Shown: positions 42,167 through 52,312, numbered from the stretch's first letter. The stretch: 64,000 bases of DNA from Nostoc piscinale CENA21 (GCF_001298445.1 NZ_CP012036.1:1801263-1865262); one strand, 5' to 3'. Notes: generated by a model from the sequence alone, not told the origin. A program made the numbers and translations.

Positions 42167-43001
42167 TTAAGGTAGCCAAGGAAAAGAGCGAAAATTAGGC
42201 GATCGCTTTTCTAAAAATGCTTGCTTACCTTCTGCACCTTCTTCGGTCATGTAATAAAGTAAAGTTGCATTCCCCGCCAGTTCTTGTAAACCCGCTTGTC
42301 CATCACAATCGGCGTTAAATGCAGCTTTCAGACAGCGAATGGCAATTGGGCTTTTTTGTAAAATTTCTTGCGCCCATTGAACCCCTTCATTTTCTAATTG
42401 TTCTATCGGCACAATACAATTAATCAAACCCATATCTAGGGCTTGTTGAGCATCATATTGCCGACAAAGAAACCAAATTTCTCGCGCTTTTTTTTTGTCC
42501 CACAATGCGAGCGAGATAACTAGCCCCAAAACCACCATCAAAACTGCCGACTTTTGGGCCAGTTTGACCAAAAATAGCGTTATCAGCCGCAATGGTGAGG
42601 TCACAAATCAAATGTAAAACATGCCCACCACCGATCGCATATCCCGCAACTAAAGCAATTACTACTTTTGGCATCGAACGAATCAATCGCTGTAAATCCA
42701 GCACGTTCAAGCGAGGAATCCCCGCATCATCAACATAACCCGCCTGTCCGCGCACACTTTGATCACCACCAGCGCAAAAAGCATACTTGCCATCAGTGTG
42801 GGGTCCAGCCCCAGTAAAGAGAACTACACCAATACTTGTATCTTCACGGGCATCACAAAAGGCATCGTAAAGTTCAAAGACAGTTTTCGGGCGGAAAGCA
42901 TTGCGTTTGTGGGGACGATTGATGGTGATTTTTGCAATACCATCGGTTTTGTGATAAAGGATATCTTCGTAGGTTTTGACGGATTGCCAGTTAACTTGCA
43001 T
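42167..43001 (-). pseudogene. menB: menB, naphthoyl-CoA synthase, +1 frameshift in an A9 run
   Basis: The N-terminal 180 residues (TYEDILYHKTDGIAKITINR, GGDQSVRGQAGY, IRSMPKVVIALVAGYAIGGG, FGQTGPKVGSFDGGFGASY) and the C-terminal part (RQYDAQQALDMGLINCIVP, then LQELAGNATLLYYMTEEGAE) belong to one crotonase-family MenB, which closes the ring in phylloquinone synthesis. They lie in different frames. The join is at the run of nine T at 42488-42496 (A9 in the gene); with A8 the whole 277-residue protein reads through. menD is the next gene upstream, on the same strand. Confidence 0.85.
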
Positions 43002-43278
43002 GAGAATGAATTGCGCTATTGTGCTTGAGAATTTTATCGCGGACTGAGAAGCGATCGCTAAGGGACTTTCAAATAAAAAGATTTAATATCACTGTGTAGG
43101 CAGGGAGCAGGGGGACAAAGAGGCTAGTAAAACAAGGCAAAAGTCAAAAGGAAAAAGAAAGAATATTTATACTACAGACGTTTTAGCAACTTTTTCTGTC
43201 TGTTCATTTACGCCGACCTGTACTAGTTTAACTATTGATTTTTTGAGCCTTTGCACGAAACAAAAAACATACCACTAA

Positions 43279-45009
43279 TCAGCAAAGCCCAAATTTTCCT
43301 AGATTTTCCTGCCGCCATTTAGCATCAGCTTTACGATTTGTCCTCACTTCCAATACTCGGATTCCTTTAGTCGGTAAAGGATTGAGTTTTTTCTGTAAAT
43401 CTTTCCAAGAAGTAATTAATTCATGCTGTACACCATACGTGGCACATAATTGAGCAAAATCAATATCCTGGGGAGTGCCGAAAAATTCTTCAAAGGGTGG
43501 GTCGAATTTGGCGATGGGTAACATTTCAAAAATTCCACCACCGTTGTTATTAATTAAAACAATTGTGAGATGACTGACAAATTTGTTGCGGATTAAAAAA
43601 CCATTGGTGTCATGTAATAATGCTAAATCTCCTGTCAACATCACGCTGCTTTGTTGACGATGGGCAATTCCTAACGCGGTGGATAATGTGCCATCAATCC
43701 CATTCGCACCACGGTTAAAATATGTTCGTACTCTTAAATTATTCGGTCGCCAAAAGTATTCCACATCTCGCACAGGCATACTATTGGCAATAAACAATGG
43801 CGTTCCTGGGGGTAATGTTTGAGACAATAACCAAGCTGCTTTCCCTTCCAATAAGTCTTCCATTGTCGTCATAGTCTGGTCAACAGCAGCCCTGACTTTT
43901 GCTTCTGCAACACACCAACTTTGCAGATATTCCGATGACGAGTTTTGCTTGTGACTTTCCCTAATATCCAAACTATCTACGCTGATTCGTAAATGTGTGG
44001 TTTTGCCGTGGAGGGGGTCAAGATTTTGGTCGCTGGGGTCAATTACCCAGCGTTGGGGTTGTGTGGTATTTAACCAAGTCCGCAGTTCTTTACTGGTAGG
44101 CATATCTCCTACCTGAATAACCATTTCAGGTGTTAACTGCTTTGCTAGTTGCTGATGACGTAAAATCAGGTCGTAGGTGGAAATTAAATAGGGGTTGAGG
44201 TCGGCGTAATTTCTCAGTGGCGAGAGTCCCTCAGCCAGAACAGGCCATTGCAGTGTTTGAGAAAGTTGGGCGATCGCTCTACAATAATTTTCAGGATTTT
44301 GTGGTTGGGCAACTCCGGCAATAATTATACCGCGATCGCAATTTTGCCATCCTGGGGGAGTAGGGAGTAGGGAGTAGGGGGTGGAAATAGTATTGGTGAC
44401 GGCTGTGAAGAATTCTTCTGGGTCAAACTGAAAGTCAGTACCGTCGGGAACTGGCGCAAGGGGGTCACGGAAGGGAATATTCAAATGTACCGACCCTTGA
44501 GTTGGTATTTGCGTTCTCTCCCAGGCATAAATTACCATTTGCCGCAAATAAGCCAGCATTTCCATACTTGCCGAAGGTAAGGCTAACTCAGTTTGCCAGT
44601 TGGGATAACTACCATATAATTTCACTTGGTCGATGGTTTGACCAGAGTGACAATCTCGCAGTTCTGGTGGTCTATCAGTTGTTAATACTAAGAGTGGTAC
44701 GCGGCTTTCTTTTGCTTCTATCACGGCTGGATAAAAGTTTGCCCCTGCTGTACCAGAAGTACAAACCAGTGCTACAGGTTTTCCGGTGGCTTTAGCTACT
44801 CCCAAGGCAAAAAAAGCCGCAGAACGTTCATCGAGAATCGATATAGCCTCAATATCTGGTACTTGTTGGGCAAAGGCAATTGTTAAAGGTGTAGAACGAG
44901 AACCAGGACAAATTACCGCACAAGTTAAACCCAGTCGCTTTAATGTCTCCGTTAAGACAAAAGCCCAAAGTTGATTAACATTCTTATAGGCGACCAGCAT
45001 CAAATCCAA
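43279..45009 (-). CDS. menD: MenD, SEPHCHC synthase
   Basis: 576 residues, full length. Typical MenD stretches are LTCAVICPGSRSTPLTIAFA at the start, SGTAGANFYPAVIEAKESRV and, in the thiamine-diphosphate domain, RGANGIDGTLSTALGIAHR and GDLALLHDTNGFL. It adds the succinyl unit to isochorismate in phylloquinone synthesis. A tandem heptamer repeat (44356-44376) inside the gene encodes PYSLLPTP in a variable linker. menB lies downstream on the same strand after a 277-base gap. Confidence 0.95.
   Translation of the reverse strand: MDLMLVAYKNVNQLWAFVLTETLKRLGLTCAVICPGSRSTPLTIAFAQQVPDIEAISILDERSAAFFALGVAKATGKPVALVCTSGTAGANFYPAVIEAKESRVPLLVLTTDRPPELRDCHSGQTIDQVKLYGSYPNWQTELALPSASMEMLAYLRQMVIYAWERTQIPTQGSVHLNIPFRDPLAPVPDGTDFQFDPEEFFTAVTNTISTPYSLLPTPPGWQNCDRGIIIAGVAQPQNPENYCRAIAQLSQTLQWPVLAEGLSPLRNYADLNPYLISTYDLILRHQQLAKQLTPEMVIQVGDMPTSKELRTWLNTTQPQRWVIDPSDQNLDPLHGKTTHLRISVDSLDIRESHKQNSSSEYLQSWCVAEAKVRAAVDQTMTTMEDLLEGKAAWLLSQTLPPGTPLFIANSMPVRDVEYFWRPNNLRVRTYFNRGANGIDGTLSTALGIAHRQQSSVMLTGDLALLHDTNGFLIRNKFVSHLTIVLINNNGGGIFEMLPIAKFDPPFEEFFGTPQDIDFAQLCATYGVQHELITSWKDLQKKLNPLPTKGIRVLEVRTNRKADAKWRQENLGKFGLC
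44356..44383. repeat. GGGAGTA heptamer repeat inside menD
   Basis: Three perfect tandem GGGAGTA units (44356-44376) and one degenerate unit. 21 bases equal seven codons, so the frame is kept. It encodes a linker (TPYSLLPTPPG) between MenD domains. Confidence 0.85.
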
Positions 45010-45195
45010 GGTAGCTATCAGACAATATTCAATTGTAAAGTGAACAGGGAATAGGGAATAGTGGACGAGGGTGTGAGGGTGTAGATGTTCAAAACCCTTA
45101 CACCCCTATACCCTTATACCCAGTATCAACAGATAAACTTTGTGTGTAAGTCCTTTGTTTGTTAAATTTTGGATGGCAAATTGATCTGGAACACT

Positions 45196-45558
45196 ATGGA
45201 CTGTATTCATTTAACGGGAATTCGCTGCTATGGCTACACTGGATATTTGCCAGAAGAGCAAGTTTTAGGGCAATGGTTTGAGGTAGATATTAAATTGTGG
45301 TTGGATCTTGCCCAAGCTGCTGAAACTGATGCGATCGCAGATACTCTTGATTATCGCAGTGTAATTAGCACTATTCAAAATTTAGTTAAAACATCTAAAT
45401 TTGCTTTACTAGAAAAGTTAGCAGGTACAATCGCTGACTCTATTTTGCAACAGAGCGATCGCGTCACACAAGTCCAAGTCGTTGTTACCAAACCCGCCGC
45501 CCCCATTCCTGATTTTGGCGGCAAAATTAGTATTGAATTGACTAGAGGTTATAGGTGA
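45196..45558 (+). CDS. folB: Dihydroneopterin aldolase
   Basis: About 120 residues from ATG 45196; a TTG nine codons earlier is less likely. The FolB pattern is clear: MDCIHLTGIRCYGYTGYLPE, DTLDYRSVISTIQNLVK, LLEKLAGTIADSIL and VVVTKPAAPIPDFGGKISIEL, with the conserved Tyr and Lys. It cuts dihydroneopterin in folate synthesis. It ends in GTGA, overlapping the start of the next gene. Confidence 0.9.
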   Translation: MDCIHLTGIRCYGYTGYLPEEQVLGQWFEVDIKLWLDLAQAAETDAIADTLDYRSVISTIQNLVKTSKFALLEKLAGTIADSILQQSDRVTQVQVVVTKPAAPIPDFGGKISIELTRGYR

Positions 45559-46001
45559 CAGGTGATAGGTTAATATCAATAGAAGAACTACAGGTTTTTG
45601 TTTACGGTACACTTAAACCCGGTGAAGCTAATTATCAAAAATACTGTGCAGGTAAGGTGGTAAATACCAAGAGGGCAGTCGTCTTAGGCCAACTGTTTGC
45701 TTTGCCTATGGGCTACCCTGGTATGATATTGGGACAAAATCAAGTCCACGGCTATTTACTTTCTTTTTCCGATCCACAGGTTTTACAAGCTCTAGATTAT
45801 CTAGAAGATTACCAACCCCATAGATCCATCTCAGAAAATCTTTACAATCGCCAAAGAGTCGAAGTGTACACGCCCCAAGGCGAAATTCTGGGTTGGGCTT
45901 GGGTTTATGTAATGAGTTTAGAACTTGTTCACCAGTTCAACGGCACTTTTTTAGCCGATGGCTGGTGGAGTGGTTGTGGTTTAGCACTCACTGAATTTTA
46001 G
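45555..46001 (+). CDS. Gamma-glutamylcyclotransferase-like protein
   Basis: 148 residues. The fold signature is VFVYGTLKPGEANYQKY near the start, LPMGYPGMILGQNQVHGYLL and LQALDYLEDYQ (probable catalytic Glu). Members cyclise gamma-glutamyl amino acids or amines, for instance in glutathione turnover. The GTG start overlaps the folB stop by 4 bases, so it is translated with folB. Confidence 0.8.
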   Translation: MTGDRLISIEELQVFVYGTLKPGEANYQKYCAGKVVNTKRAVVLGQLFALPMGYPGMILGQNQVHGYLLSFSDPQVLQALDYLEDYQPHRSISENLYNRQRVEVYTPQGEILGWAWVYVMSLELVHQFNGTFLADGWWSGCGLALTEF

Positions 46002-46115
46002 ATTTTAAATTTTGGATTTTGGATTGAAAATTCAAGAGCCAAAATTTAAACAGGTCTGAAGCTCCTGAATTTATCCATCAAAAGAATCTAAAGTCCAAAA
46101 TTGTTTGACTTGGGG

Positions 46116-46739
46116 TTAATTCAAGTCTGGCTCGATTTTGTTCAGTTCAGGCTGTTTGAAATCAATAGTTTCTTCTGGCGTGGTGACTGCTGCTTTGGGA
46201 ATTTCAATCACTGGATTATTTATCGCCACCATCAGGGGTGCTGTGGGGGTAGTAGATGTTTTAGCTGCTGATGGAGATTCTATTTCTACTGGGGGTTGTT
46301 GTGCCAGTTGCGGTGTCCTAGATTCACTTCCCGGTAGTAAACCCGAAACTACACTAATGAAACAAGCTGCCACAGCTGCACCACCAAATGTCCAGGCCAA
46401 GCGTGAGCGACGACTCAACCGCGAGAAGACTTTTTGGGCTGTGACTTCTGGTGATTGTGCGGTGTTTGGAACTGGTAAAGTCCGTAAACTTTGCCGCAGT
46501 TTTAATAATCTAGCGTACAGGCATTGAACAGAGGCATCATTAGCCAACCATTCTTCTACTTGCCTGCGTTCTGTAGCTGTTACCTCACCATCGAGGTATG
46601 CACTCAATAACTCGAAGCGATCGCGCTTCACCATATCTGTAGTACCCGTTGATTCATTGGTATGTTGATCCATCCCTGCTGACAAATCTCCAGTAAGTTG
46701 TGAGTGGGAAAGGTCTTTAAACTGAGAATCAGTAGTCAT
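46116..46739 (-). CDS. Membrane anti-sigma factor-like protein
   Basis: 207 residues. The N-terminal half contains FELLSAYLDGEVTATERRQV followed by EEWLANDASVQCLYARLL, the typical anti-sigma helix pattern but without the HxxxCxxC zinc motif. One membrane helix follows (LAWTFGGAAVAACFISVVSG) and then a periplasmic tail rich in Pro and Thr. It lies 167 bases downstream of the ECF sigma gene on the same strand, where it would bind and hold the sigma factor at the membrane. Confidence 0.75.
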   Translation of the reverse strand: MTTDSQFKDLSHSQLTGDLSAGMDQHTNESTGTTDMVKRDRFELLSAYLDGEVTATERRQVEEWLANDASVQCLYARLLKLRQSLRTLPVPNTAQSPEVTAQKVFSRLSRRSRLAWTFGGAAVAACFISVVSGLLPGSESRTPQLAQQPPVEIESPSAAKTSTTPTAPLMVAINNPVIEIPKAAVTTPEETIDFKQPELNKIEPDLN

Positions 46740-46906
46740 CTTAACATTATTACTAATTCATACACGGGTAAAGCAAGCTAGTAATTCTCAGAAATTCATT
46801 GATAAATTCCTGATTTTTCCTGACGGCAGCAGCAGACGTTTTGATTCCTCACAATTCTTAATCAATGTTTAAATTCTGGCATTAAACAAAGGAAAGAGAT
46901 TGTAAT

Positions 46907-47563
46907 TTAGGTATCTAGATAATTTTGCAATTGCGCTTGCAGTCTGGATCTGGCTCTAGCTATTCTTGATTTTACCGTACCCAAAGAAACCCCTGTGATT
47001 TCGGCGATTTCTTCATAAGCCATGCCTTCAATTTCTCTTAAGACAATTGTAGTCCGAAAAACTTCTGGTAAATCGGCGATCGCTTCTCGCAGTTGTTCAT
47101 AAAATTCTCTGGTGGTCAACTCCTCTTCTGGCCCTGGAGTATCACCAGCAATTTCCCAATCCATTTCACCATCATCTACCGCACGGGGAGCATCTAGGGA
47201 CAATGGACTCACAACCCGCTTGCGTTTACGCAATTCGTCGTAAAACAAGTTAGTAGCAATCCGGCTTAACCAGCCGCGAAACTTAGCAGGTTCTTGTAAT
47301 CGGTTAATATTCCGATACACTCGAATCCACACTTCTTGAGCCAAGTCGGCTCTATCTGGCCAATCGGGCGCTAGGTGGTATAAAACCCTATCTACTTGGG
47401 TTTGATAGCGGCGCAGGAGTTCTGCAAACGCAGCACGATCTGGACGCAATCCCGCTTGACAGCGCAAAATTAAATCGTGGTTTGAGAGCTTGTCAACTTG
47501 CACCGATGCTTCTGAACATTTCGCATCAACCGTTGACCAGGATACAGCAATCGATTGACTCAT
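46907..47563 (-). CDS. sigG: ECF sigma factor, SigG-like
   Basis: 218 residues. Region 2 has RYQTQVDRVLYHLAPDWPDR and ADLAQEVWIRVYRNINRLQE with FRGWLSRIATNLFYDELRKR; region 4 has DLPEVFRTTIVLREIEGMAY and EEIAEITGVSLGTVKSRIARAR. There is no region 1 or 3, typical of group 3/4 (extracytoplasmic function). The long N-terminal extension and linker resemble cyanobacterial SigG. The adjacent membrane anti-sigma supports a stress-response role. Confidence 0.85.
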   Translation of the reverse strand: MSQSIAVSWSTVDAKCSEASVQVDKLSNHDLILRCQAGLRPDRAAFAELLRRYQTQVDRVLYHLAPDWPDRADLAQEVWIRVYRNINRLQEPAKFRGWLSRIATNLFYDELRKRKRVVSPLSLDAPRAVDDGEMDWEIAGDTPGPEEELTTREFYEQLREAIADLPEVFRTTIVLREIEGMAYEEIAEITGVSLGTVKSRIARARSRLQAQLQNYLDT

Positions 47564-48608
47564 AGATCGTATTCGCTTTAAATCATCCCTTACTATTAGA
47601 CATACTAAATTACAGTATGTTCCTGATTTAAGTGCCGGATTAACGACTGGAACATAAAAGTCTCGAATTGCGGTGAGTTTCCTGGTTACAACAATGGTGC
47701 TGATCTCTAGTTTTTAGTGTGAAAGTTGGGTTTGCTGTCGAATTATGCCACATTTATACTCATAGGCGTTTTACATATAATTGTGCGGCTAATAGCAACT
47801 GACTATTTACGCTTGACAATTTTTGTTTTTTGTGTGTATCAGATTTAATCTGTGATTACCTATCCTCTGTAACCCATAATCTCCCCCTTGCTCCTTGCTC
47901 CCCTACCTCCTGTCACCTATCCCCTCACGCTCAGGGCAAAAGTCTAAATCTGTTGACAGACGAATAGCTAAATTTCTGAGCTTCTACTTTGAATACTGAA
48001 TTGAGTTTGAAGAAGTCGTTAGACTGTTTTAAAGATTGTGGTAACTTCACCAAGGGTAGAGTAGAATTTTGTTTTTGGTGATTGTTGCCGGAGATTATGA
48101 AGCTCGCAGAAATCCATAATTAATAATTATGAATGAGACATTATGAATTTCTGCTGGCATCCTGGAAAACTCATGTTATTTATTGGGTCTAGTTACCAGA
48201 ATTGTAGTTTTTTCTGGATGTTCCTGATAAATTGCACCAGTATTCGCTGGATTTGTGATCCGAACTTGAAGAAAGAAATTAATGGAAAATGTGATTGTGA
48301 CTGCTAACAATAGTTTTTCAAACATGAATTATCTCCCACCCACACCATTAATAATTGATTACCGTACTTGGAGAGTTCTAGAAAAAAGCCTGAACGGAGG
48401 AAACCTTCGTTCGGTCTTTACGGGAATCAAGGTTTCTCTCCAGAAGTTTTATTTGCTGGGACATTTGCTTAAGTTAAGTTTGCCCAGAAAGATTGGCGAA
48501 TGTATAAGGAAACAGATAAGTATTTATGAATTATTGATAATTGGATGATGAGCGCATTCAATTATTCCAAGAGATGGATCTGTCAGGGATAAATAATAGG
48601 CGATCGCA
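47564..48608. other. Long intergenic region, no firm gene
   Basis: About 1045 bases between the divergent sigma factor and L,D-transpeptidase genes. A frame of 88 codons at 48282-48548 has an ATG but no recognisable features. CTCC-rich short repeats occur at about 47880-47930. Long 5' regions of both genes are expected here. Confidence 0.5.
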
Positions 48609-49391
48609 ATGATAAGAAATGAATCTATAACGCGTGTAGCAATGTTTCTCTGTTTTGGCGCAGCCATCTTGTCTTTAGCTGTCCATTGGCGAGTGACGAC
48701 AACGCAGCAACAGTCGGATAATTATGCTCCTAATCGGAAATTTCCTGGGAGTATAGGAGAAACAGCCTTTGGTGCGTCGACAACGGCTGATGAATCCATT
48801 CCAGGGCAGAACTCGCAGCGAGATTCTGATCGTAAGTCAGGCACAGTTATCCAAAATGTAGCTAGGGATACTAATATACCTAATAACAGGCGATTTGTTG
48901 GCGCTGAATCAGAACCAAAAGAAAATCGCAATACTAATACTCAACCAAAATCCTTTTTTAGCCAGTTTTCCACTCAACAAAAAACGGCTAGTAAACTGGG
49001 GATGAAAACGCAGGTAGTGGTTGATTTAAGCGATCGCCGCACTTATGTTTATCAAGGAGATTTGGTCATAGCCAGTTACCCAATTGCTATAGGGAAAAAA
49101 GGCTGGGAAACACCTACGGGTTCTTTTCAAGTCATGAATATGCAGCATGACCCGATTTGGCGACACCCCATTACTGGCAAAGTGTTTCCTCCCGGTAGTG
49201 ACAGCCCTTTGGGTGAGCGTTGGATTGGTTTTTGGACAGATGGACGCAATGAAATTGGCTTTCATGGCACACCAGATATCCACTTGTTAGGAACTGCCAT
49301 TTCTCACGGTTGCTTGAGAATGCGTAATTCTGATGTACGTTTGCTATATGACCAAGTTAAAGTCGGCACACTAGTAACAGTGCGTGATTAA
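48609..49391 (+). CDS. L,D-transpeptidase (YkuD family)
   Basis: 260 residues. An N-terminal hydrophobic segment (AMFLCFGAAILSLAVHWRV) works as signal or anchor; a disordered Asn/Ser-rich stretch of about 100 residues follows. The catalytic domain (from about 133) starts QVVVDLSDRRTYVYQGDLVI and carries the active-site HGTPDIHLLGTAISHGCLRM with the Cys nucleophile. Such enzymes make 3-3 peptidoglycan cross-links or attach proteins to the wall. Confidence 0.9.
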   Translation: MIRNESITRVAMFLCFGAAILSLAVHWRVTTTQQQSDNYAPNRKFPGSIGETAFGASTTADESIPGQNSQRDSDRKSGTVIQNVARDTNIPNNRRFVGAESEPKENRNTNTQPKSFFSQFSTQQKTASKLGMKTQVVVDLSDRRTYVYQGDLVIASYPIAIGKKGWETPTGSFQVMNMQHDPIWRHPITGKVFPPGSDSPLGERWIGFWTDGRNEIGFHGTPDIHLLGTAISHGCLRMRNSDVRLLYDQVKVGTLVTVRD

Positions 49392-49454
49392 TCAAGAGTC
49401 AAGAGTTCAGCGTCAAAACATCTTGAGCATCAACCATTGACTATTGACCAAAAT

Positions 49455-50000
49455 TTATTTCTGCTCGAAGCTAGGGGCGTAGACCTGGAGTAAGGTACTA
49501 ACTTGACGAAGAACTTCATTGCCAGCGTTTTTCGCCAAAAAGGGTGTTCTGTTATCTCCGACATTTGGTTGGTCGAGGTTACGGCCGATCGCTTCGCTGA
49601 CTTGTTGAGAAATCAACTCTTGTAATTCTGCCCTAGCGCGTTGACGTTGGTAGTTAGCACCTTCTTCTGTGGTGGCATATAAAGGTGGCAGACGGTTGAG
49701 GGCATAGGCAGCGATATCACCCACATCAAGAGAACTTTCGCTGGTGGCTTCAATCTCGGCGACACGGGCGATCGCTTCTGTCAACACCAATTCTTCCATA
49801 ACGTTGATAAATTGTTTGCGAGGTACCGCCACTACCTCACCTGTCAATAAAGCTCCCATTAATCGATCCAGGGCCATATACTCTTCTATCGAGAGTTCCG
49901 ATGCGTTATCACAAATTCGCCCAACTTCTGCTTCCATAGCTGGGGTGAGATAACCATCCTGAAGAGCTTGTTCTACAATTTTTTCAATACTCATAACGCT
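49455..50000 (-). CDS. ComFB-domain protein, possible c-di-GMP receptor
   Basis: About 180 residues from an ATG near 50000 (upstream ATGs are possible). Residues about 65-135 (VMEELVLTEAIARV, DIAAYALNRLPPLYATTEEG) are the ComFB domain; the LPPLY motif is its hallmark. Cyanobacterial ComFB proteins have been reported as cyclic di-GMP receptors affecting cell size or motility. The N- and C-terminal extensions are helical. It is convergent with the L,D-transpeptidase gene. Confidence 0.75.
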   Translation of the reverse strand, partial: SVMSIEKIVEQALQDGYLTPAMEAEVGRICDNASELSIEEYMALDRLMGALLTGEVVAVPRKQFINVMEELVLTEAIARVAEIEATSESSLDVGDIAAYALNRLPPLYATTEEGANYQRQRARAELQELISQQVSEAIGRNLDQPNVGDNRTPFLAKNAGNEVLRQVSTLLQVYAPSFEQK

Positions 50001-50113
50001 CATCTTGTTTAAGCCACCCAAGTAAGGTAAGGACGGTACAAATCCAATTTATCTTGCCCAATTATCGGTGCATAATCTACAAATTATGCACACACGCTAT
50101 TAATTAACATTTT

Positions 50114-50997
50114 TTATTGAAAAACCTGTGTTCGCCAGGGTACTGGATCAACAGACTGGCCATTGACATACAAACCCCAGTGCAAGTGTGGCCCTGTAGC
50201 AGCACCTGTTGAACCCACTGCGCCAATTAATTGACCAGCTTTCACAAAATCGCCTTCTTTAACGTTAATGCGACTTAAATGTAAGAATATGCTGGTTACT
50301 CCTTGGCCGTGATCAATGCCAACTACATTGCCATGAACTCGGAAGCCTTGAGATACTGTACCTACTAAAGCAACTCGCCCACTAGCTGGGGCGGTTATAG
50401 GTGAACCTGCGGCTCCGGCGTAGTCTACACCCCGATGATAATAATCCTTTGCAAATTTACCATTATAGTAACGGCGTACGCCATAGATTGTACTAACTCT
50501 GGCTTTACTAGGTGCGAGAAATTTCCCGTCCCAAAATTTTTCAGGGGTTTGCAAGGCTTTGAAGGCGGCGACACGCTTGAGTTCATACTCTGTAGCCCCA
50601 TCAGCAGATTTACCTGGTGGGAGAGTGATGCGTTGTATGGGAAATTTGCGCGATCGCAATTGGACTGTTAAATTCTTAATTTGACCATCTCCAGAAATTT
50701 TGAAGGTTCGATTTCCTGCTGGTTCTAGGGGGGTGGTGGGAATGAAGGCTCGATATTTGTTGGGCGCAACGGCAAAAGCTGGGTATTTTCTCGCCTACTA
50801 CTACTGTTGGTTGCTGACTATTTTCTTGGGTGACATCAATCATTACCGATAGGGTGTCTCCCAACTGGGGATTACTCGGAGATAACTGCACTTGCAAAGC
50901 TGCTGCTGGTAATGCCAAGCCCAGGGGTAAAGATATAAATATCCCGTATAAAAGATTTTTTTTTGTAGCGATTTACTACGTGATTCTCAATAATCAT
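50114..50997 (-). pseudogene. M23 peptidase with two +1 frameshifts
   Basis: The C-terminal 181-residue frame holds an intact M23 domain: YYHRGVDYAGAAGSPITAPA, HGQGVTSIFLHLSR, GAATGPHLHWGLYVNG (HxxxD and HxH zinc sites all present). The upstream part continues in other frames. One base less in the T9 run (50956-50964) gives a start MIIENHVVNRYKKNLLYGIF with a signal peptide and ALPAAALQVQLSPSNPQLG; one base less in the TTTT at 50786-50789 joins this to YPAFAVAPNKYRAF and the peptidase. The repaired protein would be about 294 residues, an exported LytM-type wall hydrolase. Confidence 0.75.
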
Positions 50998-51321
50998 AGA
51001 AATATAATATAGTTCCTTTCTTTTATGAACATCCAGCCTAAATCATCATTGCTAGGGCTTTCTTTGCAATGCAATTATTTTTGAACACCATAATATTATG
51101 TCAATAAACATTCTAATGAATAAGCTATACCGATTGGGATGCGATCGCCAATAATCATCATTTGTTTTCCTGAAATACTCTATGTGGTCAAGCAAACACT
51201 AGGCTAAGATATGATTGGGAAGTTTTTTGCTTACCCTTGTTTTGCCGATACATTATAGTGTCTTAAGATTGATTACTCAAATAGAAGTTGTATCAAAAAT
51301 TATTAAAGCGGTTGTCAAAAA
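50998..51321. other. Intergenic region, no gene seen
   Basis: 324 AT-rich bases upstream of the M23 gene and downstream of the AEC transporter gene. One HIP1 site at about 51142-51149. Nothing else recognised. Confidence 0.45.
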
Positions 51322-52311
51322 TTAACTGAACCACAAAAGCCACAAAGGCAGTGCTATAAATAAGCCGATAAATGTCAAAGCAATACTGCTGGCTAATAAG
51401 TTGCGATCTAAATCATAAACTTCTGCCAAAATTAATACAGAAAGTCCAGTAGGCGTACCAGACATTAACACTAGTACTAAACGTTGTTCACCAGTGACAC
51501 CAAAAAAGGTGGCGCTTAACCCCACTAATACAGGTACAACAAATACTTTTAACACACTAGCAACAGAAGCAACTTTAATACTTTGCCAGTCTGTAATTGT
51601 ACCTAGCCGCAAACCGACAAGTAACAAAGCAAATGCGATAACTACCCAAACAGCTTGTTCTAATCCTGATTCAATTATTTCTGATAATTGGATAAACTGA
51701 GTCATCAAACCTAGAAAAAATGCCCACAAGCTAGGAACTGTGACTAAATCGCGTACCTGAGTCCACCAGTGGTTATTAATTGTGCTTTTACCAAAATAGC
51801 TGGCAATTAAGACTGCAATACCATAAGTGCCGATGACATTGTTAGTAACGCTAAATAATACTGCCCAGTCGTTGTTGGCTGGACTAGTTAAGACTTGGGT
51901 GAGGGTGAGTCCAACAAAACCAGTATTTCCTAAAATGGTAGCGAGAATAAAACTGCCCAAGCTGGCTTGCATCAATGGGATGTCTACTGCTGAGTCTGAG
52001 GATGGCTGTTGATGATGTCGGAACCATTGTAAAGCTTGCCAAATCAACAATGCTAAAACCAAACTCAGCAGTAATACTCCAACTGCGACTCCGGGAATGA
52101 GGAGGCCGTGAGATAAGTCAGTATGACGTGCCAAAACAAAAATTTGCAATGGCACTCCCACCCAGTACAGGCCATTACCAAGCCACTTGAGAAAATTATC
52201 TGAACTTAATCGAGAACCTAGTAATCCTATCCCAACCCACAGGAAAAGCGGGGTGTAAGCATGAATCAAACTTTCAATCATGGTAATATGGCACCTTGGT
52301 TGAGGTGTCAA
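51322..52311 (-). CDS. AEC-family transporter
   Basis: 329 residues with about ten membrane segments: five near the N-terminus, a central loop with Trp and His (HHQQPSSDSAVD), then FILATILGNTGFVGLTLTQV and a C-terminal half with VLVLMSGTPTGLSVLILAEV. The pattern matches auxin-efflux-carrier (AEC) proteins, which in bacteria export malonate, malate or similar anions. The substrate is not clear. It lies 140 bases downstream of gcvP on the same strand. Confidence 0.8.
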   Translation of the reverse strand: MTPQPRCHITMIESLIHAYTPLFLWVGIGLLGSRLSSDNFLKWLGNGLYWVGVPLQIFVLARHTDLSHGLLIPGVAVGVLLLSLVLALLIWQALQWFRHHQQPSSDSAVDIPLMQASLGSFILATILGNTGFVGLTLTQVLTSPANNDWAVLFSVTNNVIGTYGIAVLIASYFGKSTINNHWWTQVRDLVTVPSLWAFFLGLMTQFIQLSEIIESGLEQAVWVVIAFALLLVGLRLGTITDWQSIKVASVASVLKVFVVPVLVGLSATFFGVTGEQRLVLVLMSGTPTGLSVLILAEVYDLDRNLLASSIALTFIGLFIALPLWLLWFS

Positions 52312-52312
52312 C

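Noticed and set aside
48282..48548. 88-codon rightward frame MENVIVTANNSF
   Set aside because: No domain or signal; lies in a long AT-rich intergenic region; kept only as a note.
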